Source: an uncultured Hyphomicrobiales bacterium | Lineage (GTDB): Bacteria > Pseudomonadota > Alphaproteobacteria > Rhizobiales > TMED25 | DNA length: 62,668 nt | Direction: 5' to 3' | NCBI GenBank assembly: GCA_905181735.1 | Contig: CAJIYR010000002.1 | Span: 1-62,668 of the forward strand | In this document: positions 9,352 to 17,801 of the stretch, piece after piece | Layout of the letters: the number at the start of each line of letters is the position of its first letter | Position numbering within the stretch: the first letter of the stretch is position 1 | Notes under the pieces: model-generated | What the model was told of the DNA's origin: nothing | What the model saw: only the letters and a program-made list of their open reading frames with translations | Database searches by the model: none | Position numbers and translations under genes: made by a program

Positions 9352-10464
9352 TTATTTTAATTTTGCTGACATCCAATCAGCGGTTTGGGTTCTATATTTA
9401 TAAATTCTATTATTTGCAACATGTGTTGCATCTTCAATCATGTTATAAGTTACCTCACCTTTTGCTGCTTGAGCAAGAAGCTTGGACTCATCCGGAGGAA
9501 CTACTCTATCTAGGCCACCGCCAACAATATATAGTGGACATTTTATATTAGATGCACAATTACTAAGATCCATTCGACTTGCAAATTCCCTAGCTTCTTT
9601 TACATTTTTAGTATTACTTCTTTTCATAAAAGCATCTTTTGTTAATCCTGGAATTAAATCAAAAATATTATTCCAATTAAATGGACCAGTTAAAGATATG
9701 CACGCCTTAATCCTATCATCAAAAGCTGCAGCGCGTGGTGCATAGTACCCCCCCAAACTAACACCCCAAACTCCTATTCGGGATGAATCTAAATCATCTC
9801 TTTTTTCTATAAAATCAATTACAGCAGTAACGGGCTTTTCATATTCTGGGCATATTATTGAAGTATACTCTGATTCACCCTGACCCGGTCCATCGAATGA
9901 TAATGTTGCCATTCCTCTATCAAGGAAGACTCTTTCATTTGTTTCCATTTCTTCTTTAGCAGAATCTAATCCCATAACCATTATAACGATCGGTGGGTTT
10001 GAAACATTACTTGGTTTTCTTAAGTTACCAATCATTTCTAATCCGTCCCAATCTATTTTAACTCTCTCTGCAATAGGATTTTGCAATTTCAAAGATTTTC
10101 GGTGGTATTCAATGGCAAGTTTATGTGTTTTCTTCATAACTTCTTCATCATGCACAAACAAAAATTTACCAAAATGACAGCACACAGCAGCAGTATTATA
10201 ATGGGTCCCAGCGCTTAATAAAAAATCTGAAGAGATAGATTTTTCAGCTAATTCTGCGTGCATTCTACCTTTTTCTTCCCATGCAGGACACCAATCATCC
10301 CATACAGATACGCTATTTGCTACATCATTAAAATCAGATAAATGTATTCCATTTGACACAAACCTATAAGACCAATGACTCACAGCCGCTATTATCTTTG
10401 GATCTTTACTTTCCATATTAAATATCCTAACGATTGATTTATTACATACAATATTTGTCATCAT
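9352..10464 (-). CDS. Alpha/beta hydrolase (FrsA/DUF1100-like esterase or C-C hydrolase)
   Basis: A 370-residue protein with an N-terminal helical cap region (1-135) and an alpha/beta hydrolase core. The nucleophile is S236 in GVSLGG, with D319 (GGGLDRVVPP) and H348 (DATHVAN) as the likely acid and base. The oxyanion region is VMGLDSAKEE and the LSFDGPGQGES strand is typical of the family that includes FrsA-like esterases and 2,6-dihydroxypseudooxynicotine hydrolase, which cuts C-C bonds. No signal peptide is seen. It is first in a minus-strand set with the cyclase and the ThDP enzyme. The start could instead be the ATG at 10416. Confidence 0.85.
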   Translation of the reverse strand: MMTNIVCNKSIVRIFNMESKDPKIIAAVSHWSYRFVSNGIHLSDFNDVANSVSVWDDWCPAWEEKGRMHAELAEKSISSDFLLSAGTHYNTAAVCCHFGKFLFVHDEEVMKKTHKLAIEYHRKSLKLQNPIAERVKIDWDGLEMIGNLRKPSNVSNPPIVIMVMGLDSAKEEMETNERVFLDRGMATLSFDGPGQGESEYTSIICPEYEKPVTAVIDFIEKRDDLDSSRIGVWGVSLGGYYAPRAAAFDDRIKACISLTGPFNWNNIFDLIPGLTKDAFMKRSNTKNVKEAREFASRMDLSNCASNIKCPLYIVGGGLDRVVPPDESKLLAQAAKGEVTYNMIEDATHVANNRIYKYRTQTADWMSAKLK

Positions 10465-10531
10465 ATGTTATAACTACACATAATTAAAACAAAAAAATTC
10501 ATTAAATTTACTACATTAACAGGGGAGTCAT

Positions 10532-11500
10532 ATGTATAAAGTAATTATCGGTGGTAAAATACATAACGATGGAATAAAATTACTACAATCAGTTGAAAAT
10601 TTTGACGTTACCGTATTACCTGACGCATCAACAGAAACCCTTGAAAATAATCTATCAGATGCTGATGCAATACTCCTCAGATTGCAACCTTTCAATAGCT
10701 CTATGATTGAAAAATCTAAAAATCTAAAAATATTATCAAGAAATGGCGTTGGTTACGATGCTATTGATATCGACTCTCTAAATAAAAGGAAAATTCCCTT
10801 AACAATAGTTGGAGATGTTAATTCCTCAAGTGTAGCCGAGCATACAATAATGTTTATGCTTTCGTTATTAAAACAAATGAAATTTCACGATAATATAATT
10901 CGTTCCAACCAATGGTCAAAAAGAGACCAATTATTATCAAGTGATATAGAAGGCAAGAAGATATTCATAATTGGCTTCGGTAAAATAGGACAAAAAGTTG
11001 CAAAAATACTCGATGCAATGGCTGGAAAAGTCATCGTTTATGACCCCTATGTCAACAAAGATCAACTAGTTAGAACAAACTACGATTTAGTTGATAATAT
11101 TGACAATGGAATTGCTGATGCGGATATCATAACTATTCACGCTCCAAGCTCTGGAAGTAATTATCTCATTGATAAGCATCAATTTTCACTAATGAAGAAG
11201 AATGTAGTTCTTATAAACACATCAAGGGGGTCGCATATTAATATCGATGAATTAGCGACCGCACTAGAAAAAGGTATCATATTAGGTGCAGGACTAGATG
11301 TTTTTCCAACAGAGCCTCCGGCGATAGAACATCGCCTATTCAAGCTAGACAACATACTATTTAGTCCTCATATAGCAGGTTTAACAAATGAATGTGCAAG
11401 CAGAATGTCTCTTGGATCAGCGCAGAATATTATTGATGCTTTGAATGGAAAGTTAAATACCAACCTATTAGTGAACAAAGATATATTAGAAAATTATTAA
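10532..11500 (+). CDS. D-isomer-specific 2-hydroxy-acid dehydrogenase
   Basis: A 322-residue NAD-dependent dehydrogenase of the phosphoglycerate/glyoxylate reductase family. The NAD motif GFGKIG is at about 149-154, the catalytic arginine is in NTSRGSHI, the glutamate in VFPTEPP and the histidine in SPHIAGL. A strong AGGGGAG ribosome site precedes the ATG. It reads away from the alpha/beta hydrolase gene, the two sharing a 67-base spacer, and its 3' end overlaps the convergent GST gene by four bases. A short length without an ACT domain argues against SerA of serine biosynthesis, so it is more likely a catabolic 2-oxo/2-hydroxy acid reductase. Confidence 0.88.
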   Translation: MYKVIIGGKIHNDGIKLLQSVENFDVTVLPDASTETLENNLSDADAILLRLQPFNSSMIEKSKNLKILSRNGVGYDAIDIDSLNKRKIPLTIVGDVNSSSVAEHTIMFMLSLLKQMKFHDNIIRSNQWSKRDQLLSSDIEGKKIFIIGFGKIGQKVAKILDAMAGKVIVYDPYVNKDQLVRTNYDLVDNIDNGIADADIITIHAPSSGSNYLIDKHQFSLMKKNVVLINTSRGSHINIDELATALEKGIILGAGLDVFPTEPPAIEHRLFKLDNILFSPHIAGLTNECASRMSLGSAQNIIDALNGKLNTNLLVNKDILENY

Positions 11501-12258
11501 TTATCAAATTTTAAGTGTGGATACTTCTCACTTAACAATGACCCTTTGTAATAAGTATCCTTGAATGCTCCGTGATTTTTAATCCTATCTAACCATCTTC
11601 CTATTGAAGAATAATCATCCCAATAATTTGATAGATTAATATCTTCCATTCTAATTATTAGTGGCATTACTGAAATATCAGCGTAAGTTAATTGATCTCC
11701 CATCATAAAATCACCATTATTAGAATTAATCCACTCATCCATTCTTACTATTGTTCTTTTTAACCTTCCGAGAGCTTCATCCATATCTTCTTTTGAAAAT
11801 CCTGTTCTACCCATCTTCAACAAGAATTCTCTTCTCAATGGCTTAGAATCTGCTAATGCAAGAAATTCTTCTTCTGTCATATCCTTAAAATGTTGCAAAA
11901 AGGCTAAATTATAAGTTGGTATTCTAACAGCTGGTCCGGGAACTTCGTCAATGAATCTTATCATAGTTCTCATCTCTGCTATCCGAACAGGATCCGTTGG
12001 TCTCATGGGATTATTATCTGGTAATATATCTTCTAAATATTCAATAATAACTGAACTATCAATTATAATATCATCCTTATGCTTCAATGCCGGCACAACA
12101 CCATTAGGATTTATAGATAAATATTCAGGTTTTAATTGATCGCCAGAAAATAAATCTAAAAGAATCTGTTCGAATTCAATTTTCTTTGCATTCAAAGTAA
12201 ATCTCACTCTTTGGCTGCAAGTTGACTGCGGTGTATTGTATAAAATAAAATCAACCAT
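11497..12258 (-). CDS. Glutathione S-transferase family protein
   Basis: A 253-residue protein with an N-terminal thioredoxin-like domain (FILYNTPQSTCSQRVRFTLN, then NPNGVVPALKH and the glutathione-binding DSSVIIEYLED) and a helical C-terminal domain with the N-capping YADISVMPLI segment. The S/C-x-x-C active-site region suggests a bacterial beta/zeta-like class. It may detoxify or isomerise an intermediate from the surrounding catabolic genes; the particular reaction cannot be read. It is 40 bases downstream of the acyl-CoA dehydrogenase gene on the same strand. Confidence 0.88.
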   Translation of the reverse strand: MVDFILYNTPQSTCSQRVRFTLNAKKIEFEQILLDLFSGDQLKPEYLSINPNGVVPALKHKDDIIIDSSVIIEYLEDILPDNNPMRPTDPVRIAEMRTMIRFIDEVPGPAVRIPTYNLAFLQHFKDMTEEEFLALADSKPLRREFLLKMGRTGFSKEDMDEALGRLKRTIVRMDEWINSNNGDFMMGDQLTYADISVMPLIIRMEDINLSNYWDDYSSIGRWLDRIKNHGAFKDTYYKGSLLSEKYPHLKFDN

Positions 12259-12298
12259 ATATCTGTATCCTTATAGATAAAATTAAATAATTTTAGAA

Positions 12299-13498
12299 CT
12301 ATTTTCCATAAATATCACTGTCGTACATCATATTTGCGGCTTTTAAAAATAAAGTTCTATTAACACCATCAGAATGCAACCATCCAGCGGCATCTCTGAG
12401 TAATTTTTCGACGCCAAATTCTTTCATATAGCCATGCCCACCATGAAGTTCCATTGTCCAAGTCGCTATTTTCCATACAGCCTGACTGGCCATTGCTTTT
12501 GGAAGTGCTCCAAGCGTTGGATCCCAACCTTCATCTTGATTATCTGCCAGATAACACGCTCGATGTGTATAGCATCTTGATGCATCGAGTAGCATTTTCA
12601 TCTCAGCTAATTGTGCCCTGATACTTCCGTGTTCGATTAACGGTTTACCACCTTGAACTCTAATTTTAGCCCATTGTTCAGCTTTATTAAACAACGCAAC
12701 ACCTACGCCAAGGCAACTTGCTGCAGCAAATGAATTACTTGATGGGAAAAATTTCTGCAATAAAGGGAAACCTTTACCGACTTCACCAACTACGTTGGCG
12801 TCTGGAACAAAGCAATCTTGAAAAATCAATTCCGCATTATTTGCAGTTCTTTCGCCCATTTTATCATGAACTCTTCCAATGGTAAAACCTTCACGACCTC
12901 TTTCTAATAGAAAACAAGTCGTACCTTCTAGCATTGCTTTACCTTTTGTAGTTTGTACAAATAGCAGATAAAAACTTGCTCGATTTCCATTTGATATAAA
13001 ATGCTTCATTCCGTTAATAACATAACCACCGTCTACTTTTTCAGCTGATGTCCTAAAAGGGGTTGGATATGGGAGGAAATAATTCGATGCATTATCTGGC
13101 TCTGTTATACCAATAGCAAGAACTCCTCTTGGATCTTCTGAAAATGGGATCAATACTCTCTCAGCTTGTTCTTCGTTTAATGCTTTTTCCATGATTGTCG
13201 CTAATTTCATTGTCTGTGCCATAGTAACAGAAACACCAACATCACCAACCGCAAGCTCTTCAACAACCATAGCTGTTGTTACTGAGTCAACTTCTAAACC
13301 ACCATATTTTTCAGATAAAGTCATCGTTCTTAATCCGATTGCATCAGCAGCTTCTACTATTTCGTTGCTATATCCATCTGCGGGATCTTTCATAGCATCT
13401 AGATCAGCAGATTTTGGTTTAACTACATCTTCTACAAAACGAGCTACTGTTTCTAAAATTGCTCTTTGCTCATCATTTTGAATAAACATCTCTTCCAT
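12299..13498 (-). CDS. Acyl-CoA dehydrogenase
   Basis: A 399-residue FAD-dependent acyl-CoA dehydrogenase. The N-terminal helical domain is followed by the middle beta domain (AIGITEPDNASN, MKHFISNGNRA) and the C-terminal domain ending with MELHGGHGYMKEFGVEKLLRDA, whose glutamate after GYM is in the usual position of the catalytic base. The family introduces an alpha-beta double bond in an acyl-CoA and passes electrons to ETF. The short or branched-chain type is plausible beside a 3-hydroxyisobutyrate-type dehydrogenase, but this is inference. GAGGG lies about eight bases before the ATG. It heads a two-gene unit with the GST gene. Confidence 0.92.
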   Translation of the reverse strand: MEEMFIQNDEQRAILETVARFVEDVVKPKSADLDAMKDPADGYSNEIVEAADAIGLRTMTLSEKYGGLEVDSVTTAMVVEELAVGDVGVSVTMAQTMKLATIMEKALNEEQAERVLIPFSEDPRGVLAIGITEPDNASNYFLPYPTPFRTSAEKVDGGYVINGMKHFISNGNRASFYLLFVQTTKGKAMLEGTTCFLLERGREGFTIGRVHDKMGERTANNAELIFQDCFVPDANVVGEVGKGFPLLQKFFPSSNSFAAASCLGVGVALFNKAEQWAKIRVQGGKPLIEHGSIRAQLAEMKMLLDASRCYTHRACYLADNQDEGWDPTLGALPKAMASQAVWKIATWTMELHGGHGYMKEFGVEKLLRDAAGWLHSDGVNRTLFLKAANMMYDSDIYGK

Positions 13499-13689
13499 GG
13501 AACTACCCTCTTTAATAAAAATTTCTAGTCACAACTTTATTATATAATATGTTTAGAGCATAAAAACAATTGCTGCATTTTATTTATAGAATAATATTAA
13601 CAAACATAAAATAACATTGTTCAAAATTTAACTATCTTTAGTTATTAATAAAAAATATTAGGAGTATGCTAATAATTCTACAAAATTTA

Positions 13690-13717
13690 TTGACATTGTT
13701 CTTAGTTGTATTAATAG
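13690..13717 (+). promoter_or_regulatory. Sigma-70-type promoter of the potDBCA-typA operon
   Basis: TTGACA at 13690-13695 is followed after 16 bases by TAATAG at 13712-13717, close to the vegetative consensus. It is the best candidate in the 281-base gap between the divergent acyl-CoA dehydrogenase and binding-protein genes and lies about 80 bases before the start codon. Seen by eye only. Confidence 0.55.
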
Positions 13718-13722
13718 AACTA
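13703..13722. promoter_or_regulatory. Candidate operator palindrome overlapping the -10 box
   Basis: TAGTTgTATTAATAgAACTA is a 20-base palindrome with one symmetric mismatch. It covers the -10 hexamer of the promoter just described, the usual position for a repressor site. A second smaller inverted repeat, TAACTA-tctt-TAGTTA at 13629-13644, shares the TAGTT half-site. The regulator is not in the window. The low complexity of A+T-rich DNA makes chance palindromes possible. Confidence 0.4.
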
Positions 13723-13795
13723 TTTTTTATTTATTTTTAAATGAAAATAACATAACATATTACTGTCAATAACTAATTATATGAGGCTCCATGAA

Positions 13796-14878
13796 ATGTA
13801 TAAAAATAATAGAGGTATATCAAGACGTAACTTAATACTTGGCTCCAGCGCTTTCGCTGCTGGACTAACCCTTAGCCCCTATTCTAGCAATGCGTATTCA
13901 TCAAAAGAAGAAAATAAATTAAACTTCTATAATTGGGATACATATATTGGAGAAGATACGCTTAGTAATTTTAAATCTGAGACAGGAGTGGTGACAAAAA
14001 TTGATTTCTTTGCTGATAATGACGAATTATTTGCAAAATTAAGGGAGGGTAACCCTGGCTATGATGTAATCGTGCCGTCTAATAATTTTGTTGAGAAAAT
14101 GATCGAAGCAAATATGCTGTCCCCTTTAAACCATAATAAAATAAAAAATATATCTAATATAGAAACAAGATTCTTGAATGCATCTTTCGATAAAAATCGA
14201 AAATATTCTCTACCCTATATGTGGGGAACAATGGGAATTGGTTATGCAAAAGATAAAGTAAAAGAAATTCCAGATAGCTGGTCCTTTATTTATGAATCTG
14301 ATAAGTATTCCGGAAGAATTGCCATGCTGTCAGAGGCAGCCGATGTGATTGGTATGGGCTTAAAATACCTTGGACACTCAATAAATTCTAAGAATCCGTC
14401 CCATTACAAAGAAGTTGAAGAGCTAATAATATCACAAAAAAAACATATTAAAGTTTTTGCAGAAGACAACGGCCAAGATCTGCTCGCTTCAAGGGATGTT
14501 TACTTGGCGCAAGAATGGAATGGAGACGTTGGTCAAGTTATGTTAGAAGACAATAATATTGATTATTTAATACCAAAGGAAGGCAGTCTAATTTGGGAAG
14601 ATTGTTTATGCATACCAAATGGGGCACCTCACCCAAATAACGCTCACAAATTTATTGATTACATATATGATGCAAATGTTGGAGCTGAAATTGCTGATTA
14701 CATTCAATATGCCACGCCAAATAAAGCAGCACGCAAACTACTTGGCGATGACTACAACAAGAATACATCAATCTTTCCAGAAGAATCTGTATTAGATAAA
14801 TGTGAAAGTCAGTTATATCTTGGAGAAGATATCCTAAAAATAATTGAGGATAGCTGGACAAGAATAAGAGCGGCCTAA
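13796..14878 (+). CDS. potD: Tat-exported periplasmic binding protein of a polyamine-type ABC transporter
   Basis: A 360-residue extracellular solute-binding protein of the PotD/PotF class. The N-terminus has a twin-arginine signal (SRRNLIL followed by a hydrophobic stretch and an AYS cleavage region), so it is exported folded through Tat, whose tatABC genes are in this window. The body starts with LNFYNWDTYIGEDTL, the typical first strand of spermidine/putrescine binders. I place the start at 13796, where GAGG lies nine bases upstream; the in-frame ATG at 13781 has no ribosome site. It heads the operon with two permeases and an ATPase. Ligand (polyamine, opine or other cation) is not determined. 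Confidence 0.88.
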   Translation: MYKNNRGISRRNLILGSSAFAAGLTLSPYSSNAYSSKEENKLNFYNWDTYIGEDTLSNFKSETGVVTKIDFFADNDELFAKLREGNPGYDVIVPSNNFVEKMIEANMLSPLNHNKIKNISNIETRFLNASFDKNRKYSLPYMWGTMGIGYAKDKVKEIPDSWSFIYESDKYSGRIAMLSEAADVIGMGLKYLGHSINSKNPSHYKEVEELIISQKKHIKVFAEDNGQDLLASRDVYLAQEWNGDVGQVMLEDNNIDYLIPKEGSLIWEDCLCIPNGAPHPNNAHKFIDYIYDANVGAEIADYIQYATPNKAARKLLGDDYNKNTSIFPEESVLDKCESQLYLGEDILKIIEDSWTRIRAA

Positions 14879-14922
14879 CAAACACATGAACATACAGGTG
14901 ATATTTGAAATAAAGAGGCGCA

Positions 14923-15843
14923 ATGGATAGCTGGAAAGTGAAGAAGAAATTCTTCACTTTCTCTATCATTCCAGGATTCGCTTGGATAATGGTGTTTTTT
15001 TTTCTTCCATTAGCATTTGTATGGATAATGAGTTTTGGTGAAAAATCTAATATTATTGATGTTGTAATAACAGGAACACTCGATAATTATACCAGAGCTT
15101 TTGATAGAGTATACTTTAAAGTCCTCGCACATTCATTTTTAATTAGCTTAATAACAACGTTTATATGTCTAATTATATCACTTCCAATAGCCTTTCTAAT
15201 AAGCTTTTCATCAAGAAGAATTAAGACATTTCTACTGATTTTAATAATCCTTCCTTTTTGGACAAATCTATTAATTAGAACTTATTCATTGATTGCAATT
15301 CTTAGGACGGAAGGTCATGTGAATAAAATCTTAGAATTTCTCTGGATTAAAATAAATAATGTCCTATTATTCCTAGGAATTTACGATGGACAGCTAACCC
15401 CAAATGAATTTATTCCATTAAATTTATTATACAATAATTTTTCAGTTATATTTGGGTTAGTTTATATCTATATCCCTTTTATGATAATCCCAATATATGT
15501 TGTATTAGATAAATTTGATAAATCCTACATAGAAGCCAGCCTAGATCTAGGTGCCGGGCAAATAAAAACTCTATTCAAAATAATAATTCCTCTCATATAT
15601 CCTGGTATTATATCTGGAGTATTATTAGTGCTTATACCTTGTTTGGGCTCTTTTGTTACACCGGATCTATTAGGCGGTTCAAATTCACAAATGATTGGCA
15701 ATGTCATTGAAAGGCAATTTAAATCAGCAAACGATTGGCCGTTTGGAGCTGCATTGTCATTCCTATTAATCTACATAACCATTGGTCTAATATTAATTCA
15801 TTCGTTATTCAGTAAAAAAATAGTTGAAGAAAAAATATTATAA
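14923..15843 (+). CDS. potB: ABC transporter permease, PotB-type
   Basis: A 306-residue inner-membrane permease with six or so hydrophobic segments. The cytoplasmic EAA loop that contacts the ATPase reads EASLDLGAGQIKTLFKIIIP at about residues 205-224. The first hydrophobic helix (about 12-35) is followed by a large periplasmic loop as in PotB. It follows the binding-protein gene by 44 bases and its stop codon shares one base with the next permease start, so the subunits are translated together. Confidence 0.9.
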   Translation: MDSWKVKKKFFTFSIIPGFAWIMVFFFLPLAFVWIMSFGEKSNIIDVVITGTLDNYTRAFDRVYFKVLAHSFLISLITTFICLIISLPIAFLISFSSRRIKTFLLILIILPFWTNLLIRTYSLIAILRTEGHVNKILEFLWIKINNVLLFLGIYDGQLTPNEFIPLNLLYNNFSVIFGLVYIYIPFMIIPIYVVLDKFDKSYIEASLDLGAGQIKTLFKIIIPLIYPGIISGVLLVLIPCLGSFVTPDLLGGSNSQMIGNVIERQFKSANDWPFGAALSFLLIYITIGLILIHSLFSKKIVEEKIL

Positions 15844-16682
15844 TGACTAAAAAGCAATCGATTATAAGGCGCGGTCCTCTAGAATATTCAAAAATAAAAT
15901 GGCTAAAATATTTTTCCGTAGTTTTTTTTATAGTTCTATATGCCCCTATTATAAATTTAATTATATTCAGCTTTAACGATTCAAGGTTAAATATAGTATG
16001 GAGAGGATTTACTATAAAGTACTATGTCAAAGCATTGCAAAATGAAACTCTGATATTATCTTTTATTAACTCTTTATCTATTGCCTTTATATCAACAATG
16101 ATATCTACCCTAATTGGATTATCAGCGGCAATTTGTCTATGGAAATTTAACTTCAGACTAAAAACCTATTACGATTTGTCATTGCTTGTGCCTATTATAA
16201 TTCCAGAAATATGTATGGGTGTAGCAATGCTGATATTCTTCAATTCAGTTCATTGGCCTGTATTTACAATTTGGCCACTAAACCTATCCGAAATAATTAT
16301 CGCTCATATTTCATTCTCTTTTCCATTTGTTGTAATAATAATTAGAGCGCGATTGGGAAATTTAAACAAATCGCTCATCGAAGCATCAAAGGACCTTGGC
16401 GCAACGGAATGGATTACATTCAGATACGTAATTTTTCCTTTTATAAAACCTGCTTTAATTGCATCATCTTTATTAACCTTTATACTATCTTTAGATGACT
16501 TTATTATCACTTTTTTTACTTCAGGCCCTAATAATATAACCTTACCTGTAAAGATTTATTCTATGGTGAGATTTGGTGTAAGCCCAGAAATTAACGCTGC
16601 CTCAACAATTTTAATTATGATTGTAATAATCAGTACCGTATTAATAATTAAATTTTTAAACTACGAAAAAGATTTAAAATGA
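15843..16682 (+). CDS. potC: ABC transporter permease, PotC-type
   Basis: A 279-residue permease, the second membrane subunit of the transporter. It has about six membrane spans, a positively charged N-terminus before the first helix, and the EAA loop EASKDLGATEWITFRYVIFP. The segment SLDDFIITFF near residue 220 is characteristic of PotC. It starts inside the stop of potB and its own stop overlaps the start of potA by the ATGA arrangement. Confidence 0.9.
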   Translation: MTKKQSIIRRGPLEYSKIKWLKYFSVVFFIVLYAPIINLIIFSFNDSRLNIVWRGFTIKYYVKALQNETLILSFINSLSIAFISTMISTLIGLSAAICLWKFNFRLKTYYDLSLLVPIIIPEICMGVAMLIFFNSVHWPVFTIWPLNLSEIIIAHISFSFPFVVIIIRARLGNLNKSLIEASKDLGATEWITFRYVIFPFIKPALIASSLLTFILSLDDFIITFFTSGPNNITLPVKIYSMVRFGVSPEINAASTILIMIVIISTVLIIKFLNYEKDLK

Positions 16683-17800
16683 GAGATGTAGAGAATAAAT
16701 CATTATCCCCTTGTATAAGAATTAGAAATTTAACCAAACATTTTGGTAATTCTATTGCAGTTAAAAATATCTCACTTGATATTTATAAAAATGAATTCTT
16801 TGCAATTTTAGGACCGTCAGGATGTGGTAAAACAACATTACTGAGATTAATTGCAGGTCTTGAAATTCAAGAAACAGGTGAAATATATATTTCAGATACG
16901 GATTATAGCAGTTCACCTCCAAATGTCCGTCCTGTAAATATGGTCTTTCAATCTTATGCTTTATTTCCACATATGACTGTTAGAAAAAATATTGAATTTG
17001 GACTTAAAATTGATGGCTTAAACAAAAAAACCATAAAAACTAAAGTCCTTGATGTTCTTAACATGGTCAAGATGAACGATCATATCGACAAATATCCAAG
17101 TCAATTATCGGGTGGAGAGAAACAAAGAGTTGCTCTTGCGAGAGCAATAACAAAAAATCCAGACGTCATATTATTAGATGAACCTCTGTCCGCTTTAGAT
17201 GCCAATCTAAGAAGAGAGATGCAAATAGAATTATCTAACCTACAAAAGAGTCTAGGTATTACTTTTGTATTAGTAACACATGATCAAGATGAGGCCTTAT
17301 CAATTGCTTCTCGTATTGCAGTTATGAATGAGGGAGAAATAGTGGAGGTTTCTACACCTGATGAAATATACGAATCGCCAAAGGATATATTCTCAGCTAA
17401 ATTTATTGGAAAAATAAATATCCTTGAAGGTGAAATAAAAAAAATAGACGATACTTTCGTATATGAAACAATAGACTTTGGGCATATCAATATTTCTGCC
17501 AACAAAAATAACCCTAGTTCTTTTGCGATTGGAATAAGACCAGAGAAAATTTCTATTGGGCGAACCTGTTCCTCAAAAAAAGATGATCTGTCTGTTAAAG
17601 GAGAAATTATTGAATGGAATTATTATGGAAATATAAACTATTTAGTAGTAAAAACTTCAAATAATAGTGATTTGTATGTTCATATGCAGAATAAAACTAA
17701 ATCATCTATTAAAGATTTAAAAAAAGAACCTTTCATTTGGTTAACATTTAATGTTAAAGACTTAATGATTATTAAAAAGAATACAACACAAAGAACATAA
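16679..17800 (+). CDS. potA: ABC transporter ATP-binding protein, PotA-type
   Basis: A 373-residue ATPase. Walker A is GPSGCGKTTLL, the signature is LSGGEKQRVALARA, Walker B is VILLDEPLSALD and the switch histidine follows in VTHDQDEA. From about residue 245 there is a TOBE-like regulatory domain (IGIRPEKISIG). The architecture is the spermidine/putrescine/opine (PotA) subclass. It overlaps potC by four bases and is followed after a single base by typA, so the transporter and the translational GTPase share one transcript. Confidence 0.92.
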   Translation: MRDVENKSLSPCIRIRNLTKHFGNSIAVKNISLDIYKNEFFAILGPSGCGKTTLLRLIAGLEIQETGEIYISDTDYSSSPPNVRPVNMVFQSYALFPHMTVRKNIEFGLKIDGLNKKTIKTKVLDVLNMVKMNDHIDKYPSQLSGGEKQRVALARAITKNPDVILLDEPLSALDANLRREMQIELSNLQKSLGITFVLVTHDQDEALSIASRIAVMNEGEIVEVSTPDEIYESPKDIFSAKFIGKINILEGEIKKIDDTFVYETIDFGHINISANKNNPSSFAIGIRPEKISIGRTCSSKKDDLSVKGEIIEWNYYGNINYLVVKTSNNSDLYVHMQNKTKSSIKDLKKEPFIWLTFNVKDLMIIKKNTTQRT

Positions 17801-17801
17801 A

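Noticed and set aside
9234-9551. Open frame spanning the cyclase/hydrolase junction on the plus strand
   Set aside because: It runs antisense to two well-supported genes and shows no family features.
14652-14969. Open frame crossing the potD-potB junction on the minus strand
   Set aside because: It is antisense to both transporter genes and very rich in aromatic and hydrophobic codons typical of a shadow frame.
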